DNA from: Actinocorallia populi
GTDB taxonomy: Bacteria > Actinomycetota > Actinomycetes > Streptosporangiales > Streptosporangiaceae
Assembly: GCF_002995495.1 (NCBI RefSeq)
Contig: NZ_PVZV01000001.1
Coordinates: 806,001 to 870,000, forward strand
Direction of reading: 5' to 3'
Length of the DNA stretch: 64,000 bases
Below, piece after piece: positions 1 through 8,317 of the stretch. The position numbers and the translations under genes were made by a program. How positions within the stretch are numbered: position 1 is the stretch's first letter; every line of letters starts with the position of its first letter. Below the pieces are notes generated by a model that was not told where the DNA came from, ran no database searches, and saw nothing but the letters and a program-made list of their open reading frames with translations.

Positions 1-564
1 GGTGCCGTTGACGGTCCGCGCCAGCGCCCGGATCTCGTCGCGGGCACGGGGCTCGGGGACCCGCTCGTGCAGGTCGTTCGCGGTGATGTCGGCGACCTTC
101 GCACGGATCGCGGAGACCGGTTTCAGCGCCCGGCCGACGGCCGCCCAGGTGAGCAGGGCGACCAGGCCGAGCAGCAGCGGGACGCCCGGGGCGAGCAGGC
201 GGCGCAGGGTCTCCAGGGCCTCCCGTGCGAAGACGAGTGAGGCCCTCCCCTGGACGGTGACGGGCCCGTCGGCGGTCGGCACGGTCTGCTCGACGACCAG
301 ATGGCCGCCGGCGCGGTCCGTCCAGGCCGTGGTGAAGGACGGGCCGCCGTCCAGGACCTGGGTTCCGGTGTTCTCGGGGACCGACGCGGTCCCGTGCTCG
401 GTGACGGCCGTCGCCGCCGCCGCGGCGTTGGCCTCGGCCTCCTGGCGGGTGCTCCTCTCCAGGCTCGCGTGCAGGGCCGAGAACAGCGCGAAGGAGGCCA
501 GGGCGAGGGCGACGGCCACGGTGAGCGTCGCCGCGAGGGTGGCTCTCAGCCGGACGCCCATCAT
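1..564 (-). CDS. Two-component sensor histidine kinase, N-terminal part (cut by window edge)
   Basis: The reverse strand from 564 stays open to the window edge. The product starts MMGVRLRATLAAT, has a first membrane helix at about residues 6-25 (ALALASFALFSAL), an extracytoplasmic stretch of about 90 residues, a second helix near residue 135 (LLLGLVALLTWAAVG), and a HAMP-like segment (KPVSAIRAKVADITANDL) before the edge. The H-box and ATPase domain lie outside. The ATG at 564 overlaps the stop of the upstream response regulator in ATGA, so the two are translationally coupled and should form a cognate pair. The stimulus cannot be told from the sequence. Confidence 0.85.
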   Translation of the reverse strand, partial: MMGVRLRATLAATLTVAVALALASFALFSALHASLERSTRQEAEANAAAAATAVTEHGTASVPENTGTQVLDGGPSFTTAWTDRAGGHLVVEQTVPTADGPVTVQGRASLVFAREALETLRRLLAPGVPLLLGLVALLTWAAVGRALKPVSAIRAKVADITANDLHERVPEPRARDEIRALARTVNGT

Positions 565-1229
565 GCCTCCAGCCGGTAGCCGACGCCGCGGACGGTGACC
601 AGCGAGGACCTGCCGAACGGTTTGTCGATCTTGCGGCGGAGGGCGCTGATGTAGACGTCCACCACGTTGGAGTCGCCGTCGAAGGCGAAGTCCCAGGCCT
701 TCTCCAGGAGGTCGCCGCGGCTGACGACCTGGCCCGGATGCCGGGCGAGATGGTGCAGGATCGCGAACTCCTTCGGCGTCAGGGAGATCCTGACGTCGCC
801 GCGGCTGCAGCGCATCCCGGCCGGATCGACACGGAGGTCGCCGAGGGTGAGGACGGCCGGCCGCTCGGCCGCCCCCCGGCGCAGCAGGGCGCGCAGCCTG
901 GCCAGGAGGACGACGAACGAGAACGGCTTGGACAGGAAGTCGTCGGCCCCGGTGTCGAGCGCCTCGGCCTCGTCGTGTTCGCCGTTCTTGGCGGTCAGCA
1001 TCAGGATCGGCGTCCAGACCTCCAGCTCGCGCAGCCGCTCGCAGACCGCGTAGCCGTTCAGCTCGGGGAGCATCACGTCCAGGATGACCACGTCATAGGG
1101 GTTCTCGGACGCCATCCACAACCCCTCCCGGCCGTCGAAGGCGAGGTCGACCGCGAAGCCCTCGCGGCCCAGGCCGTCCTTCAGCAGGTCGGCGAGCCGG
1201 AGTTCGTCTTCCACCACGAGTACGCGCAC
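561..1229 (-). CDS. OmpR/PhoB-family response regulator (222 aa)
   Basis: N-terminal receiver domain (about 1-115) with the acidic pair E7/D8, phospho-acceptor D51 in VVILDVMLP, T79 and K101 in LSKPF. The C-terminal half (about 125-222) is a winged-helix DNA-binding domain (LTPKEFAILHHLARHPGQVV, then DVYISALRRKID and VRGVGYRLEA). The length is normal for the family. It is first in an operon with the kinase it overlaps by 4 bases, and is divergent from the secreted-protein gene at 1355, which may be a target. That link is inference from position only. Confidence 0.93.
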   Translation of the reverse strand: MRVLVVEDELRLADLLKDGLGREGFAVDLAFDGREGLWMASENPYDVVILDVMLPELNGYAVCERLRELEVWTPILMLTAKNGEHDEAEALDTGADDFLSKPFSFVVLLARLRALLRRGAAERPAVLTLGDLRVDPAGMRCSRGDVRISLTPKEFAILHHLARHPGQVVSRGDLLEKAWDFAFDGDSNVVDVYISALRRKIDKPFGRSSLVTVRGVGYRLEA

Positions 1230-1354
1230 GTCGAGAAGCGTGCTCGAACCCGCCTAAAGCCACCATGAAGATCATCTCCGTGGCCTTCACCGTGGCTTCA
1301 GGGTCCGCCCGCCAGTCTCGGGGGCGTCCATCACCGCAACTCGGGAGGATTCCC

Positions 1355-1750
1355 ATGAAGAAGATCGTTCTCGGCGGCGCCCTGCTCGGCGCGGGGCTGG
1401 GTCTGGCGGCTCTGGTCGGGCTGTCCGGCACGGCCTCCGCCGGGACCCCCTCGCCCGCGCCGAAGGTCACGGTCGACTGCTCGGCCGAGGTCGTGCCCCC
1501 CGCAGGCGCCCACGTCGAGGGGTTCAAGGCGAAGCCCGGCGAGAGCGGCCGTGCCGAGCACGGCTCCGCCACCGCGAAGCCCGAGGGCGGCCTGCACCCG
1601 CAGGGCGCCACCCACTCCACCGCCGAGGTCAAGGACGGCAGGCTCTACATCGACGGCGAGGAGCGGCCGCTGCCCGACGACTGCGTCGAGGGCGGCCCGA
1701 TGACCGTCGCCATCACCGAAGGAGCGGACACGGCCACCAAGGCTCCCTGA
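1355..1750 (+). CDS. Small secreted protein of unknown function (131 aa)
   Basis: ATG 1355 follows a GGGAGG Shine-Dalgarno at 1343-1348. The product begins MKKIVLGGALLGAGLGL, a Sec signal peptide ending near TASAG (residue 28), followed by a polar mature part with only two cysteines (VDCSAEV near residue 39 and DDCVEGG near residue 113), which could form a disulfide outside the cell. No family is recognised. It is divergent from the two-component system and followed by a strong terminator, so it is monocistronic. Confidence 0.7.
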   Translation: MKKIVLGGALLGAGLGLAALVGLSGTASAGTPSPAPKVTVDCSAEVVPPAGAHVEGFKAKPGESGRAEHGSATAKPEGGLHPQGATHSTAEVKDGRLYIDGEERPLPDDCVEGGPMTVAITEGADTATKAP

Positions 1751-1763
1751 GCGTTCCGCAGGA

Positions 1764-1796
1764 CGGGCCCGGTCCCACGGCGGCGGACCGGGCCCG
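1764..1796 (+). terminator. Hairpin terminator after the secreted-protein gene
   Basis: Perfect 12-bp GC-rich stem (1764-1775 with 1785-1796) and a 9-base loop, 13 bases after the stop at 1750. There is no U-tract, as is common in actinobacteria. Confidence 0.65.
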
Positions 1797-2103
1797 CCCA
1801 GAAGCGGCGAGCGCCCCGTCCGGAAACAGGGGGTGCGTTCCATGGCCGTGTGCGTGGTGGAGCGCCGCCGTGAGGAAGCAAGAGGACGGCGTCGCGATGG
1901 CGACCGCGAGTTCCGCGCTCAGCCGGAGACGGAGGCCGGGAAGCGCGAGGGGACCCGGCTCGACGTGTGGTGGCGGCCTCCGACCGCCTGCGCTCCCCGC
2001 CTCGCCAGGCGGCTTTTGTCTGGCTGAATGCCGGCGAAGGCCTGCGGTTGGCTGAGAGAGTGTCGGGTATGAATTCTCCTTCGGATATGGAGCGGAGGGC
2101 TGA
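1797..2103. other. Gene-poor stretch before the lower-GC gene
   Basis: About 300 bases with no convincing gene: the reading frames here have poor codon use. The last 60 bases turn AT-richer (GTCGGGTATGAATTC region) and hold a GGAGCGGAGG ribosome site before GTG 2104, so the promoter of that gene probably lies here. Confidence 0.4.
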
Positions 2104-2463
2104 GTGAGCAGGGGCGTTCGTTCGGTTTATCTGGTCGACCTCATCCTGGATGCCGATGTAGACGACGAGGTGGAAGAAGTAAAGAAGAAGGTCCTCGGGC
2201 TTCTCTGCCCGGATCCGGATCACCGGCCGCCATGTGAAGTGCCGTGGGAGGTGCGTTCGAGCGGATCTCTCGAGGAGGACGGAAGCAGGGTGATCTCCGT
2301 TGTGCTCTTCGCCACGGAGGCCCAGGTGTCAGAATTCGTTCGATCCGTCGAACTTCTTGATAAGGGCGGTGTTCGGTTCTTCCGTGAACATGATGCCAAT
2401 GGTGAAGAGATCGATGGATCCACGGTGATAGAACAGTATGAGATCGAAAATGCGTTGCGCTGA
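2104..2463 (+). CDS. Hypothetical acidic protein, lower GC (119 aa)
   Basis: GTG 2104 has a GGAGCGGAGG ribosome site about 7 bases upstream. The acidic product (SVYLVDLILDADVDDEVEEV at the start) looks like an alpha/beta fold with two beta-strand/helix repeats. I do not recognise the family. Third codon positions carry many A and T (GTT, GAT, GAA, ATA) compared with flanking genes, which suggests later acquisition. It converges on a SMI1/KNR4 gene, a family common in toxin-immunity islets, so an immunity-type role is possible but unproven. Confidence 0.6.
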   Translation: MSRGVRSVYLVDLILDADVDDEVEEVKKKVLGLLCPDPDHRPPCEVPWEVRSSGSLEEDGSRVISVVLFATEAQVSEFVRSVELLDKGGVRFFREHDANGEEIDGSTVIEQYEIENALR

Positions 2464-2508
2464 AATCTGAGGTCGCTGGAGCGCATCAGTCGTTCGGCTT
2501 CCCTGCGT

Positions 2509-3732
2509 TCAGGGCATGGGCCTGTGTCGAGGCCGGTCGCGTGGAGTTTCGGGCGGGTCCGTCAACCGCGGGACGGACAGGAGCTCGCGGCCGCGTTCAG
2601 GTGTGATCAGTGCGGCGAGGGCGGGGTGTGCGAGTAGGACGACCGGGGCGAGGTGGTCGTGGCTGCGTGGCCGCCAGTGGGGCATCGCGTGCAGGACGGC
2701 CTGCCACAGGGCTTCGGACGGCTCGGGATGCGCTGTCAGGGCGGTTTTGATCAGGGTGTCGAACTCGGGGTTACCGAAGTCGGCAGGGATCGCGGCGTTC
2801 TGCGCGCGGTGGCGGTCGACGAGCCGTTGGAGGCCGGGGTGGTCGGCTCGAAGAGCTGCTTGCAGGCTCGGCATGCGGTCGTTCGGGGTGGCTTCGTGCT
2901 CCTCGCGCAGGAGGAGCGGCAGGAACTCCCGGATGATCAGAGGGTCGGTGGCATGCTCTTCGCGCCAGTGGGCGAGGAAGAACGGTCGGCTCACCCGCCG
3001 TTTTCCTTCCTCATACTCGCTCAGGAACAGCTGGAGCTGTCCGAGTAGAATGCCGGGTCGCAGCTCGGGGGAGCGCACGGCGACGTTCAGTTCCGCCAGC
3101 GCGGTTTCTAGATCGCCGGCGAGTGCGGCATCGCGGCCCCGGTCGGTTGCGGCCTCCTGGGCGTCCATAAGCGCACGTCTCTCGCGTGTGTGTTCGAGCC
3201 ACCAGTCGTGACCGGAGGCGAGGTAGTCCAGCAGGTTGGCGTGGCGCTTGGGCTCGTCATGTGACCAGGAGGAGTAGCGGTAGACCGCCCAGTCCCCGTT
3301 CTCGTCAACGTCATCGGGATCGAGGAGCACGATGGTCAGGTCGGCCTCTCCGGACACCAGCAGGCTCCGGTCGAAGAGCGTCGCCGTTTCCTTTGCGTAC
3401 TCGTCGAGATCCTCGTCGTCCTCGTCAGTCCAGGGTTCGGTCCAGAGCGGTTCCAGTTCGCGCAGCCAGCCGATCTCCTCCACCGAGCGGAGACGAAATA
3501 CCGGGAACTCCTCGCTCGCCCATCCATTCGTGGTCTGCAAGAAGGCTCGGTAAGAGGGCGGCAGCGCGCGGCCGATTCGTGCTTCGGCCTGCTCGATCTC
3601 GATGTCGGTCGCCGCCGGGAAACCCAGCCACCGGCCGCGCACCGCCTCGGGATCCAACGGTTTGTGCTGCCGTACGTCGTGCTCGTCGATCCGCTCTTGG
3701 CTCCACCGGCTCAGAAATGATCTCCAGTCCAT
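2509..3732 (-). CDS. SMI1/KNR4 (SUKH) family protein (407 aa)
   Basis: ATG 3732 (MDWRSFLSRWSQERI) is preferred to the GTG four codons earlier. Residues about 30-150 carry the SUKH signature: an N-terminal helix, then ALPPSYRAFLQTTNGW, the VFRLRSVEEIGWLRE segment and a late ANLLDYLASG motif. The C-terminal 250 residues are a mostly helical domain I do not recognise, with TPR-like spacing near ALAGDLETALAELNVAV. SUKH proteins are often immunity proteins for contact-dependent or secreted polymorphic toxins; no toxin gene is visible next to it. Confidence 0.75.
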   Translation of the reverse strand: MDWRSFLSRWSQERIDEHDVRQHKPLDPEAVRGRWLGFPAATDIEIEQAEARIGRALPPSYRAFLQTTNGWASEEFPVFRLRSVEEIGWLRELEPLWTEPWTDEDDEDLDEYAKETATLFDRSLLVSGEADLTIVLLDPDDVDENGDWAVYRYSSWSHDEPKRHANLLDYLASGHDWWLEHTRERRALMDAQEAATDRGRDAALAGDLETALAELNVAVRSPELRPGILLGQLQLFLSEYEEGKRRVSRPFFLAHWREEHATDPLIIREFLPLLLREEHEATPNDRMPSLQAALRADHPGLQRLVDRHRAQNAAIPADFGNPEFDTLIKTALTAHPEPSEALWQAVLHAMPHWRPRSHDHLAPVVLLAHPALAALITPERGRELLSVPRLTDPPETPRDRPRHRPMP

Positions 3733-4260
3733 GCGGCACACCATGCCGTATACGTCCGACAGTCGGTCTGCGAGAGCGACCTCGTCACTGCGATGAGAGA
3801 GGCCGCCCTCCTCCTCCCTCGCTAGTTTTCATACACACGAATACGTCACTGGGTGCATGAGTATTTGGGGGTTGAACAGCGAAAACTCCCCTGCAGAAGG
3901 GGGGCCGCACAAGGTCATGGGAGACATGTGTGAAGTGAGGTGGTCCCCTGACGGGTCACCTTCGGGTTCCGGACGGCGGGAGCGAGGCGTCACGGGCCGT
4001 CAGGCCCGGAGAGCCTCGCTGGTACGACCGAGATGCCCGAACGGGGAAGACCGGAGGTCCTTGGACGGGATGAGGACACCGGTACCGGAAGGCGGGGTGC
4101 GGGAGGGGCGGAGCCCCTCGCCCGGGGTCCGGGGCGGAGCCCCGGTGGGCAGAGCCCCGAGCGCAGCGAGGGACCGAAGGGCGGGAGGCGGTGGAACGAG
4201 GCCGACGGCCGGGCCGTCGGGCCGGGCTTTGCGATCTGCCGGAAAGGCTCAGAAAGCACT
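3733..4260. repeat. Intergenic stretch with palindromic GC-rich repeat elements
   Basis: No gene is seen between the SMI1/KNR4 gene and tRNA-Pro. 3780-3930 is AT-richer and may hold the SMI1 promoter. At 4103-4145 two adjacent imperfect palindromes share the core GGGGCGGAGCCCC, followed by a half copy near 4150 (GGGCAGAGCCCC); the type is frequent in intergenic DNA of high-GC actinomycetes. One frame reads through but has poor codon use and is rejected. Confidence 0.5.
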
Positions 4261-4294
4261 CAGGGCCATGATCGATTTCTCGATCATGGCCCTG
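4261..4294 (-). terminator. Terminator of the tRNA-Pro transcript
   Basis: A perfect 15-bp stem (4261-4275 with 4280-4294) and a 4-base loop lie 3 bases beyond the CCA end of the tRNA on the reverse strand; the transcript continues AGTGCTTTCT, a short U-containing tail. Confidence 0.85.
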
Positions 4295-4297
4295 GAC

Positions 4298-4374
4298 TGG
4301 TCGGGGTGGCGGGATTTGAACCCACGGCCTCTTCGTCCCGAACGAAGCGCGCTGCCAAGCTGCGCTACACCCCG
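4298..4374 (-). tRNA. tRNA-Pro (CGG anticodon)
   Basis: On the reverse strand the 77 bases fold as a complete cloverleaf: acceptor 5' CGGGGTG pairing with CACCCCG, a D arm containing AGCGCAGCTTGGCAGCGC, an anticodon arm CTTCG-TTCGGGA-CGAAG with anticodon CGG, and a T arm with GGTTCAAATCC. The 3' CCA is encoded (4298-4300). The anticodon arm matches tRNA-Pro(CGG) of other bacteria. A strong terminator follows directly. Confidence 0.97.
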
Positions 4375-4467
4375 GTGTGTGAAGACCTTGCGGTCTCTGG
4401 CACCTCGGAGAGTCTACAGGACGTTGGGGGGTGACCGGGAATCGGTTTCGGGAAAGGCCGGGGGCCG

Positions 4468-5379
4468 TCAGGTGAGGCGGGGAGTGAGCGTGAGGAGGGT
4501 GGCCTCGGGGGGGCAGCAGAAGCGGAACGGGGCGGTGGGGGAGGTGCCGAGGCCCGCGCTGATGTGGAGCCAGGAGTCCTGGTGGCGGTGGAGGCCCTTG
4601 ACGCGTTCGCGTTCGATGCCGCAGTTGGTGGCGAGGGCGCCGTAGAAGGGGGCGCAGACCTGGCCGCCGTGGGTGTGGCCGGCGAGGAGGAGCTGGTAGC
4701 CGTCGGCGGTGAAGCGGTCGAGGTTGCGGGGCTCGGGGCTGTGCATGACGCCGATCGTGAGGTCGGCACGGGGGTCGACCGGTCCGGCGATCTTGTCGTA
4801 GTCGTCCAGGTTCACATGGGAGTCGCCGACGCCGGCGAACTCGACGTCCAGGCCGGCGATCTTGAGGCGCCCCATGCGGTTGTTGAGGTCGAGCCAGCCG
4901 GCGGACTTCAGGGCGGCGCCGAGCTCCTTGTAGGGCAGGTCGGGGGTGCGGCTGCTGCGGGAGTAGTCGGACTGGGAGGTGCGCCAGATGTAGCGGGCCG
5001 GGTTCTTGAACGTGGGCGAGAAGTAGTCGTTGGAGCCGTACACGAAGACGCCGGGGCGGTCCAGGAGGGGGCCGAGCAGCTCCAGGAACGGGCCGACGGC
5101 GTCGCGGTGGGAGATCGAGTCGCCGGTGTTGACGACCAGGTCGGGCTCGAGGGTGTCCAGGGCGCGGACCCAGTGGATCATGCGGGTGCGGGACGGCGTC
5201 AGGTGCGTGTCCGAGATGTGGAGGATCTTCACGGGCCGGCTGCCGGGCTTCAGCACGGGCACCTCGTGGCGGCGCAGATGGAACCAGTTGCGCTCGATGA
5301 CCGAGGCGTAGGCGAAGGTGGCCGTGCCGGCGCCGATGAGGCCCAGAGGGACCGCGAGAAGCTTCCGCATTCTCCCCAT
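4468..5379 (-). CDS. Membrane-anchored metallophosphoesterase, YkuE-like (303 aa)
   Basis: N-terminal membrane anchor (residues 5-27) followed by a calcineurin-like phosphoesterase domain with all metal-binding blocks: ILHISDTHL, VVNTGDSI, FVYGSNDYF (the GNHE motif with SND), GVMHSPEP and LLAGHTHGGQVCAPF. Such enzymes hydrolyse phosphodiesters or phosphomonoesters at the outer membrane face; the substrate is not predictable. The equivalent M. tuberculosis gene (Rv3683) also sits beside a class A PBP, so a cell-envelope role is likely. It is divergent from yqeY with 72 bases between, which must contain both promoters. Confidence 0.9.
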   Translation of the reverse strand: MGRMRKLLAVPLGLIGAGTATFAYASVIERNWFHLRRHEVPVLKPGSRPVKILHISDTHLTPSRTRMIHWVRALDTLEPDLVVNTGDSISHRDAVGPFLELLGPLLDRPGVFVYGSNDYFSPTFKNPARYIWRTSQSDYSRSSRTPDLPYKELGAALKSAGWLDLNNRMGRLKIAGLDVEFAGVGDSHVNLDDYDKIAGPVDPRADLTIGVMHSPEPRNLDRFTADGYQLLLAGHTHGGQVCAPFYGALATNCGIERERVKGLHRHQDSWLHISAGLGTSPTAPFRFCCPPEATLLTLTPRLT

Positions 5380-5451
5380 GCTGCCAGACCTCCGGACGTG
5401 CCCGGGCTAAACAAGGTGATCTGTCCGGCCGCGCCGGGCATGATGGGGGAC

Positions 5452-5898
5452 ATGTTGAAGGAGAAGCTGGAAGCCGACCTCACCGCGGCCCTGAAGGCCC
5501 ATGACGAGGTGCGCAAGCGGACGCTGCGGATGGCGCTGGCTGCCGTGACGAACGAGGAGAAGTCCGGGAAGTCCGTGCGGGAGCTCACCGACGACGAGAT
5601 CGTCAAGGTGCTGATGCGGGAGGCCAAGAAGCGCCGCGAGGCGGCCGAGGCGTTCGACCAGGGCGGCCGTGCCGAGCAGGCGGCGGCCGAACGCGAGGAG
5701 GGCCTCGTCCTGGACGCCTACCTGCCCAAGCCGCTGAGCGACGACGAGCTGGCCGACCTCGTCCGCGCCGCGATCGCCGAGTCCGGCGCGGAGGGTCCGC
5801 GGGCCATGGGCGCCGTCATGAAGGTCGTCAACCCGAAGGTCGCCGGGCGGGCCGAGGGCGGCCGGGTCGCCGCCGAGGTCAAGAGGCAGCTGGCCTGA
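5452..5898 (+). CDS. GatB/YqeY domain protein (148 aa)
   Basis: The whole protein is one YqeY domain: MLKEKLEADLTAALKAHDEVRKRTLRMALAAV at the start, EIVKVLMREAKKRREAAEAF in the middle, and the small C-terminal helical part (GPRAMGAVMKVVNPKVAGRAEGG), 148 residues as expected. The domain resembles the tail of the GatB amidotransferase subunit and is thought to bind tRNA or assist amidation; its role is not settled. In-frame ATGs at 5440 and 5443 are alternatives; 5452 fits the family best. Confidence 0.88.
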   Translation: MLKEKLEADLTAALKAHDEVRKRTLRMALAAVTNEEKSGKSVRELTDDEIVKVLMREAKKRREAAEAFDQGGRAEQAAAEREEGLVLDAYLPKPLSDDELADLVRAAIAESGAEGPRAMGAVMKVVNPKVAGRAEGGRVAAEVKRQLA

Positions 5899-5906
5899 CT
5901 TCGTGC

Positions 5907-5941
5907 AGAAGGCCTCTCCCGGCGTCCGGGAGAGGCCTTCT
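5907..5941. terminator. Bidirectional terminator between yqeY and the PBP operon
   Basis: A 14-16 bp perfect stem (5907-5922 with 5926-5941) with a 3- to 5-base loop, rich in AGAAGGCCTCTCCC, lies between two convergent genes (stops at 5898 and 5981). Confidence 0.85.
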
Positions 5942-5980
5942 CGCGTTCGGGGCGGCCGGAGCCGCGGACCGCCCGGTGCG

Positions 5981-8317
5981 TCAGCGGCGGGGACGCCCGC
6001 CGTGGCCGTTGCTCATGAAGAGCGTGACGGTGGACCCTTCGGGCGCGGAGCCGGTCGGGGACATCCGGACGATGGTGGCGGCGGGCGCGTCCGAGCGGAC
6101 GTGCTTGACCCTCACCTTGAACCCGGACTGGCCGAGGAGGCTCGCCCCCTCGTCCACATGCCTGCCGACCACGTTCGGGATCTTCTTGTTCTTGACGTCG
6201 CCGAAGTCCCGCGTGGGCTGCTGGAACTGCAGGACGGGCTTGCCCGCCAGCGCCGCGGTCATCGTCCGCTGCCACACCGGGCCGGGGATCGTCGCACCGT
6301 AGACGCCCGTGACCGGGTACTGCACGCCGCTGCGGTAGTCCCAGTAGGCGGTGGCGACGGCGAGGTCCGGGGTGTAGCCGGCGAACACCGCGCAGGCGTA
6401 GTTCTCGCAGGTGCCGGTCTTGGCGGCGGCGGGGCGGCCGATGCCCAGGCCCGCGCCGGTGCCGTGGCCCGACAGGACCCCCTGGAGGATCATGGTGGCG
6501 GCGTCGGCGACCTGGGGGTCGACGACCTGCTCGCACTTGGCGGCGGGGATCTCGACCTTGGCGCCCTTGGCGTCGACGACGCTGGTGACGACGTTCGGCT
6601 CGCAGTACTTGCCGCGCGCCGCGATGCCCGCGTACGCGGCCGAAAGGTGGACCACGTCGATCGGGTTGACGCCGAGCACCTGGGACGGGGTGGGCATCAG
6701 CGGCTCGCCGTTGGTGCGCTTCATCCCGAACTTCTCGGCCATCTTGACGGACTTGCAGACGCCGACCGTCTTCTCAAGCTGGGCGTAGTAGGTGTTGACC
6801 GACAACCAGGTGGCGTTCTTCATGTTGAACGTGCCGGCTTCGGAGTCGCTGGCGTTGCTCAGCGTCCAGCTGCCGCCGCCCGCCATTCCGTTCTCGGCCG
6901 GCGGGTAGGGGCAGGCCTCGTACCCGTGGATGGTCGTGGTCGCCGGCGAGGTGTAGGAGGTCGAGATGGGCAGGCCCTGGTTGAGCGCCTCGAGCAGGGT
7001 GAACGTCTTGAAGGTCGAGCCCGCGTCCACGCCGTAGATGCTGCCGCCGTGCGCGGCGTCCGCGGGGAGGTTGATGGTCGTCTCGCCGCGGCCGTTGCCG
7101 TACTTCTTGCTGGTGGAGATGGCCAGGATCTTGCCCGTGCCGGGCTGCACGGCGGCGTTGACGTTCACCTTCGTGCTCTTGGGCGTCGTGGCGTACTTGA
7201 CGGCGGCGTCGGTGGCCCGCTGCACCTTCGGGTCGAGCGTCGTGTAGATCTGGTAGCCGCCGCGGAGGAGCTTCTTGCGCGCGGCCTCGAAGCGGGTCTG
7301 GCGCTCCTCCTGGCTCTTGGGCTCCTCCTCGCCCATGAAGAAGCCGATCATCTCGTAGTAGACGTACGCGCAGAAGTACGGGAACCTGCTGCTCTCGCAG
7401 CCGCCCTTCGGCTTGTACTCGTTCAGCTGCAGCTTGGTGGCCTTGGCGCCCTCGGCCTCGTCGGCGGTGATGACGTTGAGGTCCCGCATCCGGTTCAGGA
7501 CGGTGTTGCGCCGGGTGAGCGCCGCGTCCGGGTACAGGGTGGGGTCGAAGGAGTACGGGTTCTTGGTGATGCCCGCGAGCATCGCCGCCTCCGGCAGGGT
7601 GAGGTCGGCGGCGCTCTTGCTGAAGTACCGCTTGGCCGCGGCCTCGACGCCGTACGCGCCTGCACCGAAGTAGGCGATGTTCAGGTAGTCCTGCAGGATC
7701 TCGTCCTTGGACATCGTCTGCTCCAGCTGGACGGCCAGCCGGAGTTCGCGGAGCTTGCGGGAGACGGTTGGGGCCGTGGCCTCCTTGAAGCCCTCTTCGG
7801 TGGTGGCGTTGTTGGCCAGCATGTTCTTGGCGAGCTGCTGGGTCAGCGTCGAACCGCCCTCGACGGCGCCGCCGGAGGAGGCGTTCCGCGTCAGCGCGCG
7901 GATCGTGCCCTTGAGGTCGAGCGGGCCGTGCTGGCGGAACCGCGCGTCCTCGATCGCGATGATCGCCTTCTGCATGAGGGGCGTCACCTTGTCGAGCGTG
8001 GTGTTCTCGCGGTACTCGTCGAAGAACGTCGCGATCGTCTTGCCGTCGGAGCCGTACACGACGGTCTGCTGGGCGGGGTCGCGCGTGATCTCGACCACGT
8101 CCATGTTCATGAACCCGTCGGCGGTGTCACGCGCGGTGAGGCTCACACTCCCGATGCCCGGAAGGGCCACCAACGCGACGAGGACTCCGGCGATGACACT
8201 GGCCGCGAGCAGCCTCAGCAACGTCGAGACGGGCGCTTTCCGAGAGGGTGAGGAAGACAGCACGGAGCCTAAGGTACCCGTATCGGCCGGCAGGGCCGTC
8301 CGATAAGGGTCTGTCAC
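5981..8317 (-). CDS. Class A penicillin-binding protein with C-terminal PASTA (778 aa), downstream copy
   Basis: Bifunctional peptidoglycan synthase. Membrane helix at about 33-55; GT51 glycosyltransferase domain with catalytic E123 in EDARF, the GGSTLTQQLAKNML motif and the AYFGAGAYGVEAAA motif; transpeptidase domain with S-T-F-K (GSTFKTFTLLEAL), SVNTYYAQ (SxN) and AKTGTCEN (KTG); a final PASTA-like domain from about 705 (KKIPNVVGRHVDEGASLL). The GTG start at 8317 overlaps the stop of the upstream PBP in GTGA. It is a clear paralogue of that gene; the pair corresponds to the single ponA2 of mycobacteria. Confidence 0.95.
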   Translation of the reverse strand: MTDPYRTALPADTGTLGSVLSSSPSRKAPVSTLLRLLAASVIAGVLVALVALPGIGSVSLTARDTADGFMNMDVVEITRDPAQQTVVYGSDGKTIATFFDEYRENTTLDKVTPLMQKAIIAIEDARFRQHGPLDLKGTIRALTRNASSGGAVEGGSTLTQQLAKNMLANNATTEEGFKEATAPTVSRKLRELRLAVQLEQTMSKDEILQDYLNIAYFGAGAYGVEAAAKRYFSKSAADLTLPEAAMLAGITKNPYSFDPTLYPDAALTRRNTVLNRMRDLNVITADEAEGAKATKLQLNEYKPKGGCESSRFPYFCAYVYYEMIGFFMGEEEPKSQEERQTRFEAARKKLLRGGYQIYTTLDPKVQRATDAAVKYATTPKSTKVNVNAAVQPGTGKILAISTSKKYGNGRGETTINLPADAAHGGSIYGVDAGSTFKTFTLLEALNQGLPISTSYTSPATTTIHGYEACPYPPAENGMAGGGSWTLSNASDSEAGTFNMKNATWLSVNTYYAQLEKTVGVCKSVKMAEKFGMKRTNGEPLMPTPSQVLGVNPIDVVHLSAAYAGIAARGKYCEPNVVTSVVDAKGAKVEIPAAKCEQVVDPQVADAATMILQGVLSGHGTGAGLGIGRPAAAKTGTCENYACAVFAGYTPDLAVATAYWDYRSGVQYPVTGVYGATIPGPVWQRTMTAALAGKPVLQFQQPTRDFGDVKNKKIPNVVGRHVDEGASLLGQSGFKVRVKHVRSDAPAATIVRMSPTGSAPEGSTVTLFMSNGHGGRPRR

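Noticed and set aside
4301-4374. tRNA-Pro as an integration site
   Set aside because: No repeated 3' tRNA end or integrase is found in the window.
5903-8251. Long open frame on the + strand opposite the PBP gene (and others like it at 8248-10650, 18178-21444, 50981-52948)
   Set aside because: These are mirror frames of true genes, created by GC-rich third positions; they have no ribosome site and no family resemblance.
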